A stretch of 58,941 nucleotides of DNA from a virus. The translations under genes were made by a program, and so were the position numbers. The first letter of the stretch is position 1, and the number at the start of each line of letters is the position of its first letter. The DNA lies in IMG/VR virus record IMGVR_UViG_3300010354_000100, positions 1 to 58,941 of that record; one strand, written 5' to 3'. Of the stretch, positions 7,416-14,941 are shown one piece after another. Under the pieces are notes generated by a model, which was not told the origin of the DNA, did not search any database, and worked only from the letters and a program-made list of their open reading frames with translations.

Positions 7416-7717
7416 CCGTTCTTATCAAGATGCCCTTTGACAAGTGGTGCGAGAAATACCAACCAATCGTCAATGTCTTTGACAAGGATGCGTCGTTTAA
7501 TGACGGCGATTACGGACTTATGTTTGAGACATACGGGAAAGAACTGGACTTTGTTCTTGCCTATGTCAAAGCAAAGCCCCACAATGTCTGGACATACATT
7601 GACGGCGAGGAAGGCACGGTAGTCGTGAACGGCTATCACCTAGTAAATCGCATCGGGTATTTCGTGACCTACCAACCGGCAGAATCCGAGGCTTTCTACG
7701 AAATTGAGGTTTCGTAG
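7412..7717 (+). CDS. small hypothetical protein
   Basis: 101 aa, ATGA overlap with the upstream gene, so coupled. Rich in Tyr, Asp and Val with alternating strands; not recognised. Confidence 0.65.
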   Translation: MTVLIKMPFDKWCEKYQPIVNVFDKDASFNDGDYGLMFETYGKELDFVLAYVKAKPHNVWTYIDGEEGTVVVNGYHLVNRIGYFVTYQPAESEAFYEIEVS

Positions 7718-7718
7718 G

Positions 7719-7747
7719 TTGTCAAGTGTGCTACAATGTGGTACAAT
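7719..7747 (+). promoter_or_regulatory. promoter for 7781 gene
   Basis: TTGTCA, 17 bp, TACAAT. An in-frame ATG at 7754 lies at the expected +1, so a nine-codon longer leaderless form is possible. Confidence 0.8.
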
Positions 7748-7780
7748 GTAAGTATGAACCCAACACAGAAAGAGAACACA

Positions 7781-8017
7781 ATGAAACAATTTATTATCAG
7801 GCAAACCGTTGACCTTGACCTCCAGTGGTTGATTGAGGCGGAGTCTGTGGAAGATGCCCTCGCAAAAGCGTGGGGCAACTTTGACAGCGCCAAAGTCGTG
7901 GACATCTGTCCTCTTGACTGGGACAAGCCGTGGGATGCCGAAGAAGTAGAGGGTAAAGCACCGTCTTTCCTCTCCGCTAAGGAACTCCGCAAGTGGCAGG
8001 AAGTTGGTCTCCTCTAA
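7781..8017 (+). CDS. small hypothetical protein
   Basis: 78 aa from ATG 7781, preceded by AGAAAGAGAA. The alternative start 7754 is in frame and would be leaderless. The fold looks like a small beta-alpha domain with a tryptophan-rich end (DWDKPWDAEE). Confidence 0.65.
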   Translation: MKQFIIRQTVDLDLQWLIEAESVEDALAKAWGNFDSAKVVDICPLDWDKPWDAEEVEGKAPSFLSAKELRKWQEVGLL

Positions 8018-8025
8018 CCAGAGGT

Positions 8026-8053
8026 TGCCAAACCCGAAAATAAGTGATACAAT
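8026..8053 (+). promoter_or_regulatory. promoter for 8100 gene
   Basis: TTGCCA, 16 bp, TACAAT. Confidence 0.75.
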
Positions 8054-8099
8054 CTAAGTAACAGCAATAACCAACTCAACACAGAAAGATAAAACAACT

Positions 8100-8564
8100 A
8101 TGGGATTAGATATGTACCTTTCCGCCAAGAAGTATTACTCAGGTGCGGATTGGCGAACAGAAGAGAATAAAAAAGACTTTCAGGAACTCCTGAAGAAGTC
8201 GGGTATCGCAAAGTATGTGAAAACCGAACTTGCGAGTATTCAGTTGGAAGTATCCATCGGCTATTGGAGAAAGGCGAACGCCGTTCACCAATGGTTCGTG
8301 GACAACTGCCAGAACGGCGAGGACGACTGTCGCTACGCCTATGTCGGGCGTGAGAAGTTGGAAGAACTGAAGGCTTTGTGCCAGAAGGTTCTTCTCCAGC
8401 CAGCAGTGGCAGACGAAGAACTGCCGACCCAGCAGGGCTTCTTCTTCGGCTCGTACGAGTACGACGAATATTATTTCCACGACATCAAGCACACGGTTGC
8501 CATTATTGACAACTGTCTGGCTATGCCTGATGATTGGGAGTTCTACTACCACTCATCGTGGTAG
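8100..8564 (+). CDS. conserved phage protein of the MGLDMYL family
   Basis: 154 aa. Starts MGLDMYLSAKKYY and contains IGYWRKANAVHQWFVDNCQ and QQGFFFGSYEYDEYYFHD, which I recognise as a widespread phage family of unknown role. AGAAAGATAAAAC precedes the ATG. Confidence 0.75.
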   Translation: MGLDMYLSAKKYYSGADWRTEENKKDFQELLKKSGIAKYVKTELASIQLEVSIGYWRKANAVHQWFVDNCQNGEDDCRYAYVGREKLEELKALCQKVLLQPAVADEELPTQQGFFFGSYEYDEYYFHDIKHTVAIIDNCLAMPDDWEFYYHSSW

Positions 8565-8632
8565 ACACGACTGGCTGGGCTTGTCTGCGCGACATTGTCA
8601 ACAACGGCAACATGACCCAGCCACTAGTGGCT

Positions 8633-8660
8633 TGTGGTGGGGAGGGATTTCCCCACCACA
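8633..8660 (+). terminator. strong hairpin, no U-tract
   Basis: TGTGGTGGGG pairs perfectly with CCCCACCACA across an 8-base loop. A second, wider pairing (TGGCTGGG with CCCAGCCA) precedes it. Confidence 0.7.
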
Positions 8661-8662
8661 GG

Positions 8663-8691
8663 TTGTTATTAGTGATACAATATGATACAAT
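8663..8691 (+). promoter_or_regulatory. promoter for 8728 gene
   Basis: TTGTTA, 17 bp, TACAAT; the spacer holds a second GATACAAT. An in-frame ATG at 8698 is at the leaderless position. Confidence 0.75.
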
Positions 8692-8727
8692 GTAGTTATG
8701 AACACAACTCAACAGAAAGGCAACACA

Positions 8728-8949
8728 ATGAACTTAGACGAATGGAACAACAGATACCTCGGAGCGGTCATCGCCGTCGCCGAAGGTTCGGCTAAACCGA
8801 CCGACGAGATGGAAGATGGCTTCGCAGGCTTCGTGCTTGATGGCATCTTGGCAATCAAGGATGTCGAGACCGACCTCAACGACTGGGACTTGGTGGAACA
8901 CATCGCAGACTTCTGCGAGATGTCTATCGCCATTCAGGAGCGTTTCTAA
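8728..8949 (+). CDS. small acidic hypothetical protein
   Basis: 73 aa from ATG 8728 (AGAAAGG upstream); a leaderless start at 8698 would add ten residues. Acidic and helical. Stop overlaps the next ATG. Confidence 0.65.
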   Translation: MNLDEWNNRYLGAVIAVAEGSAKPTDEMEDGFAGFVLDGILAIKDVETDLNDWDLVEHIADFCEMSIAIQERF

Positions 8950-9182
8950 TGACGACCATATGGCTTGACATAGAGAGTGGTACCTACTACTCGTGCCCGC
9001 CCCTGCGCATCAGAACAAACGACTGGTTGGCAAAAGACTGGGAGTGCTGGACTGAAACCATGTCTGACTTAGACCGTCAGGCGTGGGGCGAATACCATCT
9101 TCAGTATGGTCAGACTAAACAAGTCCGTCCGTCTGAATGGTGCGACCCAGAAAACGATATTGCGGGATGGCCATACACATGA
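8949..9182 (+). CDS. small hypothetical protein
   Basis: 77 aa, TAATG overlap with the gene before. Tryptophan-rich (DWLAKDWECWTE), otherwise unassigned. Confidence 0.6.
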   Translation: MTTIWLDIESGTYYSCPPLRIRTNDWLAKDWECWTETMSDLDRQAWGEYHLQYGQTKQVRPSEWCDPENDIAGWPYT

Positions 9183-9259
9183 GCAAGGTCACAATCGTCC
9201 TCGCTCTGTGCGTTATCTACTTGGCAGCAGTAATCATCGGAAGAAAGGCAGTCAAATGA
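9179..9259 (+). CDS. 26-aa single-span membrane peptide
   Basis: Begins MSKVTIVLALCVIYLAAV and ends in a basic GRKAVK tail, an N-out/C-in transmembrane peptide. Overlaps both neighbours by four bases (ATGA), which supports that it is translated. Confidence 0.55.
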   Translation: MSKVTIVLALCVIYLAAVIIGRKAVK

Positions 9260-9402
9260 ATATTCACATCAAAGAACCACACGAGTTCACGCCCGAGGAA
9301 GCCCGGAGGTTTATCCAAGCAATCTTGGACTACCAGCCGGAAAGCCGGTGGGAAAGACTCAATAATTGGCTCGCAAAGGTTGTGAGACGACGCAATAAGT
9401 GA
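9256..9402 (+). CDS. small hypothetical protein
   Basis: 48 aa, ATGA overlap with the membrane peptide before it. Amphipathic helices and a basic C terminus (KVVRRRNK). Confidence 0.55.
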   Translation: MNIHIKEPHEFTPEEARRFIQAILDYQPESRWERLNNWLAKVVRRRNK

Positions 9403-9408
9403 TACAAT
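9380..9408 (+). promoter_or_regulatory. promoter for 9452 gene
   Basis: TTGTGA, 17 bp, TACAAT; overlaps the last codons of the 9256 gene. Confidence 0.85.
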
Positions 9409-9451
9409 TGAGTTGTAAGCAATACCAACCCAACAACAGAAAGAGAACATA

Positions 9452-10129
9452 ATGCCAAACTGGTGCTACAGCAACATAGACATCATCGGTGACCGGGACG
9501 AACTCCAGAGTTTCGTTGACGCAACCAAAGTTGTCGCAGAGGACGGAGTTGTCCATCACGGACTAAACCACCTCTTCCCAATTCCAGCAGAACTCCAAGC
9601 AACGCCGTCGGCGTGGTACGGAGACGCAGAAGAGCAGGCTAAGCAGACCGCCCTAGAAGAGGCGATGTTTGCTAAGTACGGCTACAGGAACTGGTACGAC
9701 TGGGCTTGCGACGACAAGAACTGGTCTACCAAGTGGGGTGCGTGTGACTTTGAGTGGACTTCGTTTGATATGGATGACAACTACATCGTCGGACCGACTG
9801 AGCCGTACATCTCTGCGAAATACCAGAGTGCGTGGGGTCCAGCAGACGGACTCATCCGCAATATCTCAGCCAAGTTCCCGAAACTTATCTTCACCGTGGT
9901 CTCCACAGAAGAGAGCGACGCATTCGTCTGCTACTCCATCTTCCGTAACGGATTGCTGGAAGCAGAAGGCGGTGAGGAGCCGGTACAGCCGAAAGAACTT
10001 GAGGAACTCTACGAGAAGGACCCTGACGCCTTCTACGAGCAACTCGGTGACTGGCAGTGCGAGTACCAAGACAAATGGTCCAATGAGTGCGACAAGGCTC
10101 TCTCTGGGCTGATGTCCAGCCAGAACTAG
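9452..10129 (+). CDS. Api92-like (MPNWC) ferredoxin-fold protein
   Basis: 225 aa. The start MPNWCYSNIDIIGDRDEL and the later NWYDWACDDKNWSTKWG block are hallmarks of the phage/plasmid Api92/YubB-type family with a ferredoxin-like domain. Role unknown. AGAAAGAGAAC precedes the ATG. Highly acidic C terminus. Confidence 0.75.
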   Translation: MPNWCYSNIDIIGDRDELQSFVDATKVVAEDGVVHHGLNHLFPIPAELQATPSAWYGDAEEQAKQTALEEAMFAKYGYRNWYDWACDDKNWSTKWGACDFEWTSFDMDDNYIVGPTEPYISAKYQSAWGPADGLIRNISAKFPKLIFTVVSTEESDAFVCYSIFRNGLLEAEGGEEPVQPKELEELYEKDPDAFYEQLGDWQCEYQDKWSNECDKALSGLMSSQN

Positions 10130-10141
10130 GTCAATATGTGG

Positions 10142-10275
10142 GGGGTGACAGATTGTCACCCCTACTACATATTGTATGTGACACCCGACACAAGGGGTGA
10201 CAGTTTGTCAGGAGGGGGGTGACAGATTGTCACCCCTACCCCGGACACTACTGTCAGGGGGGGGTGACAGATTGA
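10142..10275 (+). repeat. GGGGTGACA inverted-repeat cluster
   Basis: Full palindromes GGGGTGACA-GAT-TGTCACCCC at 10142 and 10216, and half or degenerate copies starting at 10194 and 10261. Starts are 52, 22 and 45 bases apart, close to multiples of two helical turns. Confidence 0.8.
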
Positions 10276-10345
10276 CATTCCTTAACTGGTACAAGACCTC
10301 GGGAAACCCTTACCCAATAAGGCTTTGCGGGGTTTACGAATTTCC

Positions 10346-10384
10346 TAACCGTCCCTTAACCGTATTTATAACCGTCACTTAACC
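10346..10384 (+). repeat. AACCGT/TTAACC short direct repeats
   Basis: AACCGT recurs at about 10347, 10358 and 10370, then CTTAACC; one helical turn apart and AT-rich between. Confidence 0.6.
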
Positions 10385-10391
10385 ACAACGC

Positions 10392-10405
10392 GCACATAAA
10401 TGTGC
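10392..10405. promoter_or_regulatory. palindromic operator candidate
   Basis: GCACATAAATGTGC, a perfect 14-bp palindrome eight bases before the -35 box of the next promoter. Confidence 0.55.
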
Positions 10406-10412
10406 ACGGAGG

Positions 10413-10441
10413 TTGTGAATGGTTAGACAACAATGTATAAT
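10413..10441 (+). promoter_or_regulatory. promoter for ribbon-helix-helix gene
   Basis: TTGTGA, 17 bp, TATAAT, the best -10 box in the region. Confidence 0.85.
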
Positions 10442-10479
10442 GAAGATGTAATACCAACCAACATAGAAAGAAGAAAGCA

Positions 10480-10647
10480 ATGAGCAAGACCAAGACCAAG
10501 GCGCCAGCCTCCAAGTACCCACTCATCGCATTCCGCTTGACTGCAGATATGCAGAAGCAGATTGCGGTTGCGGCGAAGGAAGACGGCATCAGCAAGTCGG
10601 CTGTCATCAAGTCCGCCATCGAGGCGTACCTCAAGAAGCGCGGCTAG
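10480..10647 (+). CDS. ribbon-helix-helix DNA-binding protein
   Basis: 55 aa. A basic tail (MSKTKTKAPASK) is followed by a strand IAFRLT and two helices with the GISKSAVIKSAIEAYL pattern of CopG/Arc proteins. These bind repeated operators as dimers and often regulate replication or partition. The iteron cluster and palindrome directly upstream are candidate targets. Confidence 0.75.
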   Translation: MSKTKTKAPASKYPLIAFRLTADMQKQIAVAAKEDGISKSAVIKSAIEAYLKKRG

Positions 10648-10678
10648 TCAACGTCCCTCGGGCTGGACACACCCAGCC

Positions 10679-10743
10679 CAAGGGAACGACACAGCGCTAA
10701 ATAAATCCGATATCCAAGGAACACCATATTGTGTGGCAGGGGC
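10679..10743 (+). repeat. oriented dispersed repeat, copy 4
   Basis: AAGGGAACGAC, AAATAAATCCGA, 7 variable bases, GGAACACCATATTGT from 10718, then GGCAGGGGCAG. Confidence 0.85.
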
Positions 10744-10789
10744 AGTTTTACTGCCGGCCCGGACACCTCCAAGATTTTTTCATAAGAGG

Positions 10790-10818
10790 TTGTGTCTGTG
10801 TCCACTATGTGGTATCCT
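10790..10818 (+). promoter_or_regulatory. promoter for 10859 gene
   Basis: TTGTGT, 17 bp, TATCCT. Confidence 0.7.
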
Positions 10819-10858
10819 TGAATCATAAGCAATAACCAACCCAAGAAAGGCAATAGAA

Positions 10859-11086
10859 ATGAAAACCACCAACCCACAACAGAACACGGTTCGCAGCCGC
10901 ATGACCCAGTTGCGTATTGACGCAGGTCTCTCGCAAGAGGCACTCGCCAAAGCAGCAGGAATCGACCGCAAGACCGTGAATCGTATTGAGAACGGGCACT
11001 TCTCCCCGAACCTCGATACCTTCTTCCGTTTGTGCGTCGCGCTTGATGTGCGCCCAGCAGACCTCATGAAGGGAATCGGCAAGTGA
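10859..11086 (+). CDS. Cro/CI-type helix-turn-helix regulator
   Basis: 75 aa, essentially one HTH_3 domain: MTQLRIDAGLSQEALAKAAG then IDRKTVNRIENG and the PNLDTFFRLCVALDV helix typical of Cro/CI/Xre proteins. No dimerisation domain. A plausible regulator of the promoter array. Confidence 0.85.
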   Translation: MKTTNPQQNTVRSRMTQLRIDAGLSQEALAKAAGIDRKTVNRIENGHFSPNLDTFFRLCVALDVRPADLMKGIGK

Positions 11087-11304
11087 GTCGCCCGACAATC
11101 GCGATGAAGCACTACGCAGACTCGCTCGTAGGTAAAACTGTTTCTCGTGTTCGCACGGTGACTCAGGCTGAGATGGATGACCTGATGTGGTTTCCTATCA
11201 GCAATCCGACCACCGTAATTGAGTTCACGGACGGGACATACGCGCTAGTCGCCGCCGACCCAGAACTCAACGGTACGGGCTTCCTAGACATCGGAAAGTA
11301 CTAA
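11083..11304 (+). CDS. small hypothetical protein
   Basis: 73 aa from a GTG overlapping the previous stop; ATG 11104 is an alternative. Beta-rich (TTVIEFTDGTYALVAADPEL), reminiscent of small phage proteins that follow regulators. Not recognised. Confidence 0.6.
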   Translation: MSRPTIAMKHYADSLVGKTVSRVRTVTQAEMDDLMWFPISNPTTVIEFTDGTYALVAADPELNGTGFLDIGKY

Positions 11305-11313
11305 CCTGACCGC

Positions 11314-11469
11314 ATGGACAACCAAGAGACGATAAAGAAACTCGTGGACGAGGCCCTCGCCGGAATCTCCGGTAGAGACCTCGTGTCCTCGGCTGAGATG
11401 ACAGACCTGCTGCTTGACATCAGACTTCATCTTCTGACATCAGAAGTTGCGGAAACGCCAACTTCGTGA
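11314..11469 (+). CDS. small acidic helical protein
   Basis: 51 aa, nine bases after the previous gene. Two amphipathic helices; the last codons overlap the next promoter. No family. Confidence 0.5.
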   Translation: MDNQETIKKLVDEALAGISGRDLVSSAEMTDLLLDIRLHLLTSEVAETPTS

Positions 11470-11475
11470 TACAAT
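11447..11475 (+). promoter_or_regulatory. promoter for 11517 gene
   Basis: TTGCGG, 17 bp, TACAAT; lies inside the end of the preceding gene. Confidence 0.8.
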
Positions 11476-11516
11476 AGAGTCATAAGCAATAACCAACCCA
11501 ACAGAAAGAGAAAACA

Positions 11517-11891
11517 ATGAAAATCAAATCAACAGATAAACACACCAAGCACGGCGTACTCGTCGGTCACTGTGGCGTAGATAGCGGTCAGATTATGTTT
11601 GCTGACCCTTGCTATGTCAAGGACTTCCGTATGGAAATGGATGAGGAAGGCGGTCACTTCACTGCCGACCTCAAACCAGATGCTCGTGGTGAGTATCCAT
11701 TCACCTACAACGGTGCTTGCTCTGCTACTTGCTCGGATGAGCAGGCAGGGCAACTCGGTCACAGCACCGGCGTTGTAATGTCAAGCGGTTGGGGCGACGG
11801 TTGCTACCCCGTCTATGTCAAGTACGGAAGCGACGGGCGTGTTGCCAGCGCAACAATCGTGTTTGTCGGCGAGGACGATGATGAGTACTAA
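11517..11891 (+). CDS. DUF4241-like phage protein
   Basis: 124 aa. CGVDSGQIMFADPCYV near the start and VMSSGWGDGCYPVYV later are the two blocks I associate with DUF4241-type proteins in phages and actinobacteria. Role unknown. AGAAAGAGAAAAC before the ATG. Confidence 0.65.
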   Translation: MKIKSTDKHTKHGVLVGHCGVDSGQIMFADPCYVKDFRMEMDEEGGHFTADLKPDARGEYPFTYNGACSATCSDEQAGQLGHSTGVVMSSGWGDGCYPVYVKYGSDGRVASATIVFVGEDDDEY

Positions 11892-12165
11892 GCCTTATCG
11901 TTTTCTAGCCGACGAGCGTTTTGTCATAAGCATGATGCCAGCCGACCTCAGAAATGAGGTTGCCGAAATCTTGGCGCAGAACCCCACCCACGAGGAAGCC
12001 TTGTGGTGGGGTGATGCCAGTGACGAGGACTACGAGCAACTTGCTTATTCCATGATGAACGACGACTATTTATGGAATGTGTGGCGTGAATGCTTTTATC
12101 GCTCAATGACAGAAGAAAAGCGACACATAGAAATCCGGCAAAAAGAGTTGCAAGACAAGCAATAA
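11881..12165 (+). CDS. small hypothetical protein
   Basis: 94 aa, overlapping the previous gene by 11 bases. Acidic centre and a Lys/Glu-rich helical tail (EEKRHIEIRQKELQDKQ). Not recognised. Confidence 0.6.
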   Translation: MSTKPYRFLADERFVISMMPADLRNEVAEILAQNPTHEEALWWGDASDEDYEQLAYSMMNDDYLWNVWRECFYRSMTEEKRHIEIRQKELQDKQ

Positions 12166-12176
12166 GGTGATACAAT
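12148..12176 (+). promoter_or_regulatory. promoter for 12281 gene
   Basis: TTGCAA, 17 bp, TACAAT. Confidence 0.85.
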
Positions 12177-12181
12177 AGAGT

Positions 12182-12248
12182 TGTGGGCAGATGACATTCG
12201 TTCTGCTGTAAAGGGTTGAGGTTCTAGACCAAAAAGCCCGTTCCCACA
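12182..12248 (+). ncRNA. structured 5' leader of 12281 gene
   Basis: TGTGGG (12182-12187) pairs with CCCACA (12243-12248) and encloses GCAGA/TCTGC and GGG/CCC around GGTT-CTA-GACC. A three-part leader just after the transcription start; may stabilise the mRNA or regulate translation. Confidence 0.5.
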
Positions 12249-12280
12249 CTAAACCAATCAACTAACAGAAAGATAAAACA

Positions 12281-12748
12281 ATGGGATACTTCGTAAACAT
12301 AACTGACCAAAACTTCTTCGTATCAAAGGAAAACTTCGATGCGGCGTACAAGGCGATGTGCGCTCTCAACGACAGAGACGACCTGAAACACGGCGGCTCG
12401 TACGGTGGGGACGGAATCAACGCAGACAGCCCGCGACCGGAGGGTATGACCTACCACCCTGCTCGCTGGTTCTCGTGGATGCCCGCAAACTACCCAGAGG
12501 TGTGCAAGGACTTCATTTCAATCCTGCAACAAATGGGGTTTGATACAGACCTTGATGCTGACGGGAATCTTATTCTTGTCCACTACGACAACAAAGTAGG
12601 CGCAGAAGGTCACTTCTTTGAGGCAATCGCCCCGTTTGTAAAAGACGGGTCGTTCATTGAGTGGCGCGGCGAAGACGGTGCTGAATGGCGCTGGCTCTTT
12701 ACTGGCGGCAAGGTCGTTGAGCAATCGGCAACGAAAATCTGGGCATAG
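12281..12748 (+). CDS. hypothetical phage protein
   Basis: 155 aa. Begins MGYFVNITDQNFFVSKENFDAAYKAM and has HPARWFSWMPANYPE and EWRGEDGAEWRWLF, giving the look of a compact alpha/beta domain like other short phage proteins in this array. Function unknown. Confidence 0.65.
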   Translation: MGYFVNITDQNFFVSKENFDAAYKAMCALNDRDDLKHGGSYGGDGINADSPRPEGMTYHPARWFSWMPANYPEVCKDFISILQQMGFDTDLDADGNLILVHYDNKVGAEGHFFEAIAPFVKDGSFIEWRGEDGAEWRWLFTGGKVVEQSATKIWA

Positions 12749-12760
12749 AGCATTTCAAGG

Positions 12761-12789
12761 TTGCAAGAGTAACCTTGACGTGATACAAT
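12761..12789 (+). promoter_or_regulatory. promoter for 12881 gene, with inverted repeat
   Basis: TTGCAA, 17 bp, TACAAT. AAGGTT and AACCTT form an inverted repeat over the -35 box, a possible operator. Confidence 0.8.
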
Positions 12790-12794
12790 AGAGT

Positions 12795-12849
12795 TGTGGG
12801 GTTCGCAATGATACCCGAGTAAGAGTGCCGTAGTCGGTACCACCCCACA
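12795..12849 (+). ncRNA. structured 5' leader of 12881 gene
   Basis: TGTGGGG (12795-12801) pairs with CCCCACA (12843-12849); inside, GTGCCG pairs with CGGTAC. Same closing helix as the 12182 leader but different interior. Confidence 0.5.
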
Positions 12850-12880
12850 CTCAACAAACTCAACACAGAAAGATAAAACA

Positions 12881-13315
12881 ATGACAAAAGATACATACGG
12901 TAAAAACAAATCAGTGCCATACAGCCACACGCGCGGAACTGTCTCTGACAACTCTCGCTATCTGACCGATGCGACCGATAAGGGCGTCACTCGGACAGAA
13001 GGCAACGACACTGTCATGACCCTCCGGAACTATCAGCAGTCGTGGTATTTCACGGAAACCAAGACTCGTATCAAGAACGGCGTCCCAGTCCAATTGCGGG
13101 CAAGTATTCGCCGCAATGCGTACGACGAACAGTCGGAAATCCGCTACGAGGTCTGGAACGGCGCCAAGTGGGAAGCCAAGCACATCCTGGGCATAGAGGG
13201 CACTCCCGTGGAGCACATCTCCTACGTGACGCCGCTCTACAAACTTGACACGGAAGTGTTTCGTCAGACCGCCGACATCGTCTGGGATATCGCTCGGGCG
13301 TACGGCGACCTATAA
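12881..13315 (+). CDS. hypothetical protein
   Basis: 144 aa, beta-rich with many charged residues (RIKNGVPVQLRASIRRNAYDE; EIRYEVWNGAKWEAK). AGAAAGATAAAAC before the ATG. No recognised domain. Confidence 0.6.
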   Translation: MTKDTYGKNKSVPYSHTRGTVSDNSRYLTDATDKGVTRTEGNDTVMTLRNYQQSWYFTETKTRIKNGVPVQLRASIRRNAYDEQSEIRYEVWNGAKWEAKHILGIEGTPVEHISYVTPLYKLDTEVFRQTADIVWDIARAYGDL

Positions 13316-13330
13316 CAAAACAAAAAATCA

Positions 13331-13432
13331 CGCGAGTACAGTGGCTCGCGCGGTCGGGTCTTTCCTTCCCTTGTGTCCCGACCGTCGGCTCGTGGGCCGC
13401 TGGCGTTCTTTCCTTTCTGTCGCCAGCGGCCC
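13331..13432 (+). terminator. three tandem strong hairpins
   Basis: CGCGAG/CTCGCG; CGGTCGGG/CCCGACCG; GGGCCGCTGGCG/CGCCAGCGGCCC. The last two have pyrimidine-rich loops (CTTTCC type). No U-tract. Confidence 0.75.
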
Positions 13433-13451
13433 CGCTGCCCGGCCCGGGTGC

Positions 13452-13526
13452 CCAAGGGAACGGCCGCGCCCTAAATAAATCCGAAATCTGTGGAACACCA
13501 TATTTTTGGGAGGCGGGCAGAGGCAA
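13452..13526 (+). repeat. oriented dispersed repeat, copy 5
   Basis: AAGGGAACGGC, TAAATAAATCCGA, 7 variable bases, GGAACACCATATTTT from 13492, GGGCAGAGGCAA. Confidence 0.85.
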
Positions 13527-13556
13527 TCATCTATTCCGGGGGCCACCGGGCGAAAG

Positions 13557-13577
13557 TTATCCACAGCCTGTGGATAA
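13557..13577. promoter_or_regulatory. pair of inverted consensus DnaA boxes
   Basis: TTATCCACA and TGTGGATAA separated by three bases, followed by an AT-rich stretch. Matches the bacterial DnaA-box consensus exactly on both strands. Confidence 0.7.
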
Positions 13578-13594
13578 ATAATCTTGTAAATAGG

Positions 13595-13623
13595 TTGTGG
13601 TTTCGGTATTTACCCTATACATT
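13595..13623 (+). promoter_or_regulatory. upstream promoter
   Basis: TTGTGG, 17 bp, TACATT. Confidence 0.65.
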
Positions 13624-13663
13624 GTAAGTATGCGAGACGGACGAAAGAAAGTTTCGCAGAGAG

Positions 13664-13692
13664 TTGCAACAACGCTAACTCTGTGATACACT
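13664..13692 (+). promoter_or_regulatory. promoter for 13746 gene
   Basis: TTGCAA, 17 bp, TACACT. Confidence 0.85.
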
Positions 13693-13745
13693 TAGTAATG
13701 TAAGTAATACCAACCACATCAACCAAACAAGAAAGGCAATACACA

Positions 13746-14792
13746 ATGTCCAAAGAAACCATGGAGTGGCTCAACTCCAACATTCTCGTCGGGTTCACCG
13801 ATGAGCGTGGTCATGCGTGGCACTACCGCGCCGACCTACAAGGCAACGAGCCGAACCACTACAAGGGCGCAGTCCCTACGGATGACATTCTCCGCAGACT
13901 GTTCTCGTGGAAGGCAATCAGCGCGCCAGTGTTCATCCGAGTCCCCGCGACTCTCGATGACGCGACGGGCGTTGATGACGCAGGCAATCCGTACAAGTTC
14001 ATTCAGGCAGGCAATCGGCAGGCAATCTTGCGCGATGACACGCTTGACCTAATGGAAATCTTCAAGGACGGATACCGTTCGCACCAATACGGCGAATGGC
14101 TCGTTCAGAACCTTGCGAACATCGTTGATGACGAAATCAACTTTGGCTCGGCAGGACTCTTGAAGAACGGCGCGGTCGCGTTCGTATCGTTGGAGATGCC
14201 AGAGTCGGTGGAAGTGTTGAGCGGATTCTCAGTCCGTCCGCACCTACTGGCAACGACATCGCACAACGGACAACTCGCCACGACATACAAGAGCGTTAGC
14301 ACATTCGTAGTGTGCGACAACACTCACGCTATGGCGATGGGAGAGAACACGAGTCAGTTCAAGGCTCGTCACAGCAAGAACTCCGTGATGCGGATTCAAT
14401 CCGCGCGCGACGCACTCGGCATCGTTCACAAGATGACCGATGACATCGTTGCGGAAGTTCTCGCACTCTCGTCGCACAAAGTGAGTGACGCACAGTGGGA
14501 GAAGGTTCTCACCGCGCTCGCGCCGATTCCGACGCTTGACGATGACAACGCAAACAAAGCGGCAGTGACTCGCGCGGAGAACAAGCGCGACGAACTCGTG
14601 AACCTCTACAACTACGACACGCGCGTAGCACCGTGGAAAGGTTCGGCTCTTGGGGTTCTCCAAGCGTTCAACACATACAACCACCACATCGTGGGCGCGA
14701 ATGGCAACCGCGCTGAGCGCAACATGATGAACGCGCTCATGGGCAAGACCGAGCAGTCTGACCGCAAGGTTCTAGACCTACTCGGAGTCTGA
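13746..14792 (+). CDS. DUF932 / TIGR03299-type phage-plasmid protein
   Basis: 348 aa, the largest product of the array. GFTDERGHAWHYRADLQG..HYKGAVP near the start, LRDDTLDLMEIFKDGYRSHQYGEWL, and the VVCDNTHAMAMGE core match the family found on phages and plasmids beside defence or replication genes. Biochemical role unknown. AAGAAAGGC precedes the ATG. Confidence 0.8.
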   Translation: MSKETMEWLNSNILVGFTDERGHAWHYRADLQGNEPNHYKGAVPTDDILRRLFSWKAISAPVFIRVPATLDDATGVDDAGNPYKFIQAGNRQAILRDDTLDLMEIFKDGYRSHQYGEWLVQNLANIVDDEINFGSAGLLKNGAVAFVSLEMPESVEVLSGFSVRPHLLATTSHNGQLATTYKSVSTFVVCDNTHAMAMGENTSQFKARHSKNSVMRIQSARDALGIVHKMTDDIVAEVLALSSHKVSDAQWEKVLTALAPIPTLDDDNANKAAVTRAENKRDELVNLYNYDTRVAPWKGSALGVLQAFNTYNHHIVGANGNRAERNMMNALMGKTEQSDRKVLDLLGV

Positions 14793-14800
14793 CCGCAAGG

Positions 14801-14827
14801 TTCGGGTGGGGCGAGTCCCCACCCGAA
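14801..14827 (+). terminator. hairpin terminator of DUF932 gene
   Basis: TTCGGGTGGGG pairs perfectly with CCCCACCCGAA, 5-base loop. Confidence 0.75.
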
Positions 14828-14896
14828 CACGCGTTCGCCCCGCGGACACGAATCCGCCCCCGGGCGGAAACAGGCTCCCCCGGGCGGGAGCAGGGG

Positions 14897-14909
14897 CCAC
14901 TCTGCGTGG
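14897..14909. repeat. CCAC-type palindrome
   Basis: CCACTCTGCGTGG; one of nine related 13-bp sites. Confidence 0.55.
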
Positions 14910-14941
14910 CCGGCCGACCACAAAAGAAATCTTTCACAAGG

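Larger units (their letters stand above)
10130..10479. other. 350-base gene-free region with iteron-like repeats
   Basis: Contains four copies of a GGGGTGACA-type repeat, three AACCGT repeats, an AT-rich stretch, a 14-bp palindrome and the promoter for the ribbon-helix-helix gene. A possible origin or centromere; see the separate entries. Confidence 0.6.
13316..13745. other. 430-base gap: triple terminator, repeat, DnaA boxes, two promoters
   Basis: Holds three successive hairpins, repeat copy 5, two inverted DnaA boxes followed by AT-rich DNA, and two promoters. An 18-codon frame from ATG 13630 sits at the leaderless position of the first promoter but is too short to call. Confidence 0.6.

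Noticed and set aside
12182-12248. preQ1 riboswitch
   Set aside because: Only AGGTTCTAG matches; the A-rich tail and pairing order of the aptamer are not present.
13630-13686. 18-codon leaderless ORF after the 13595 promoter
   Set aside because: Too short and its end overlaps the next promoter; coincidence is likely.
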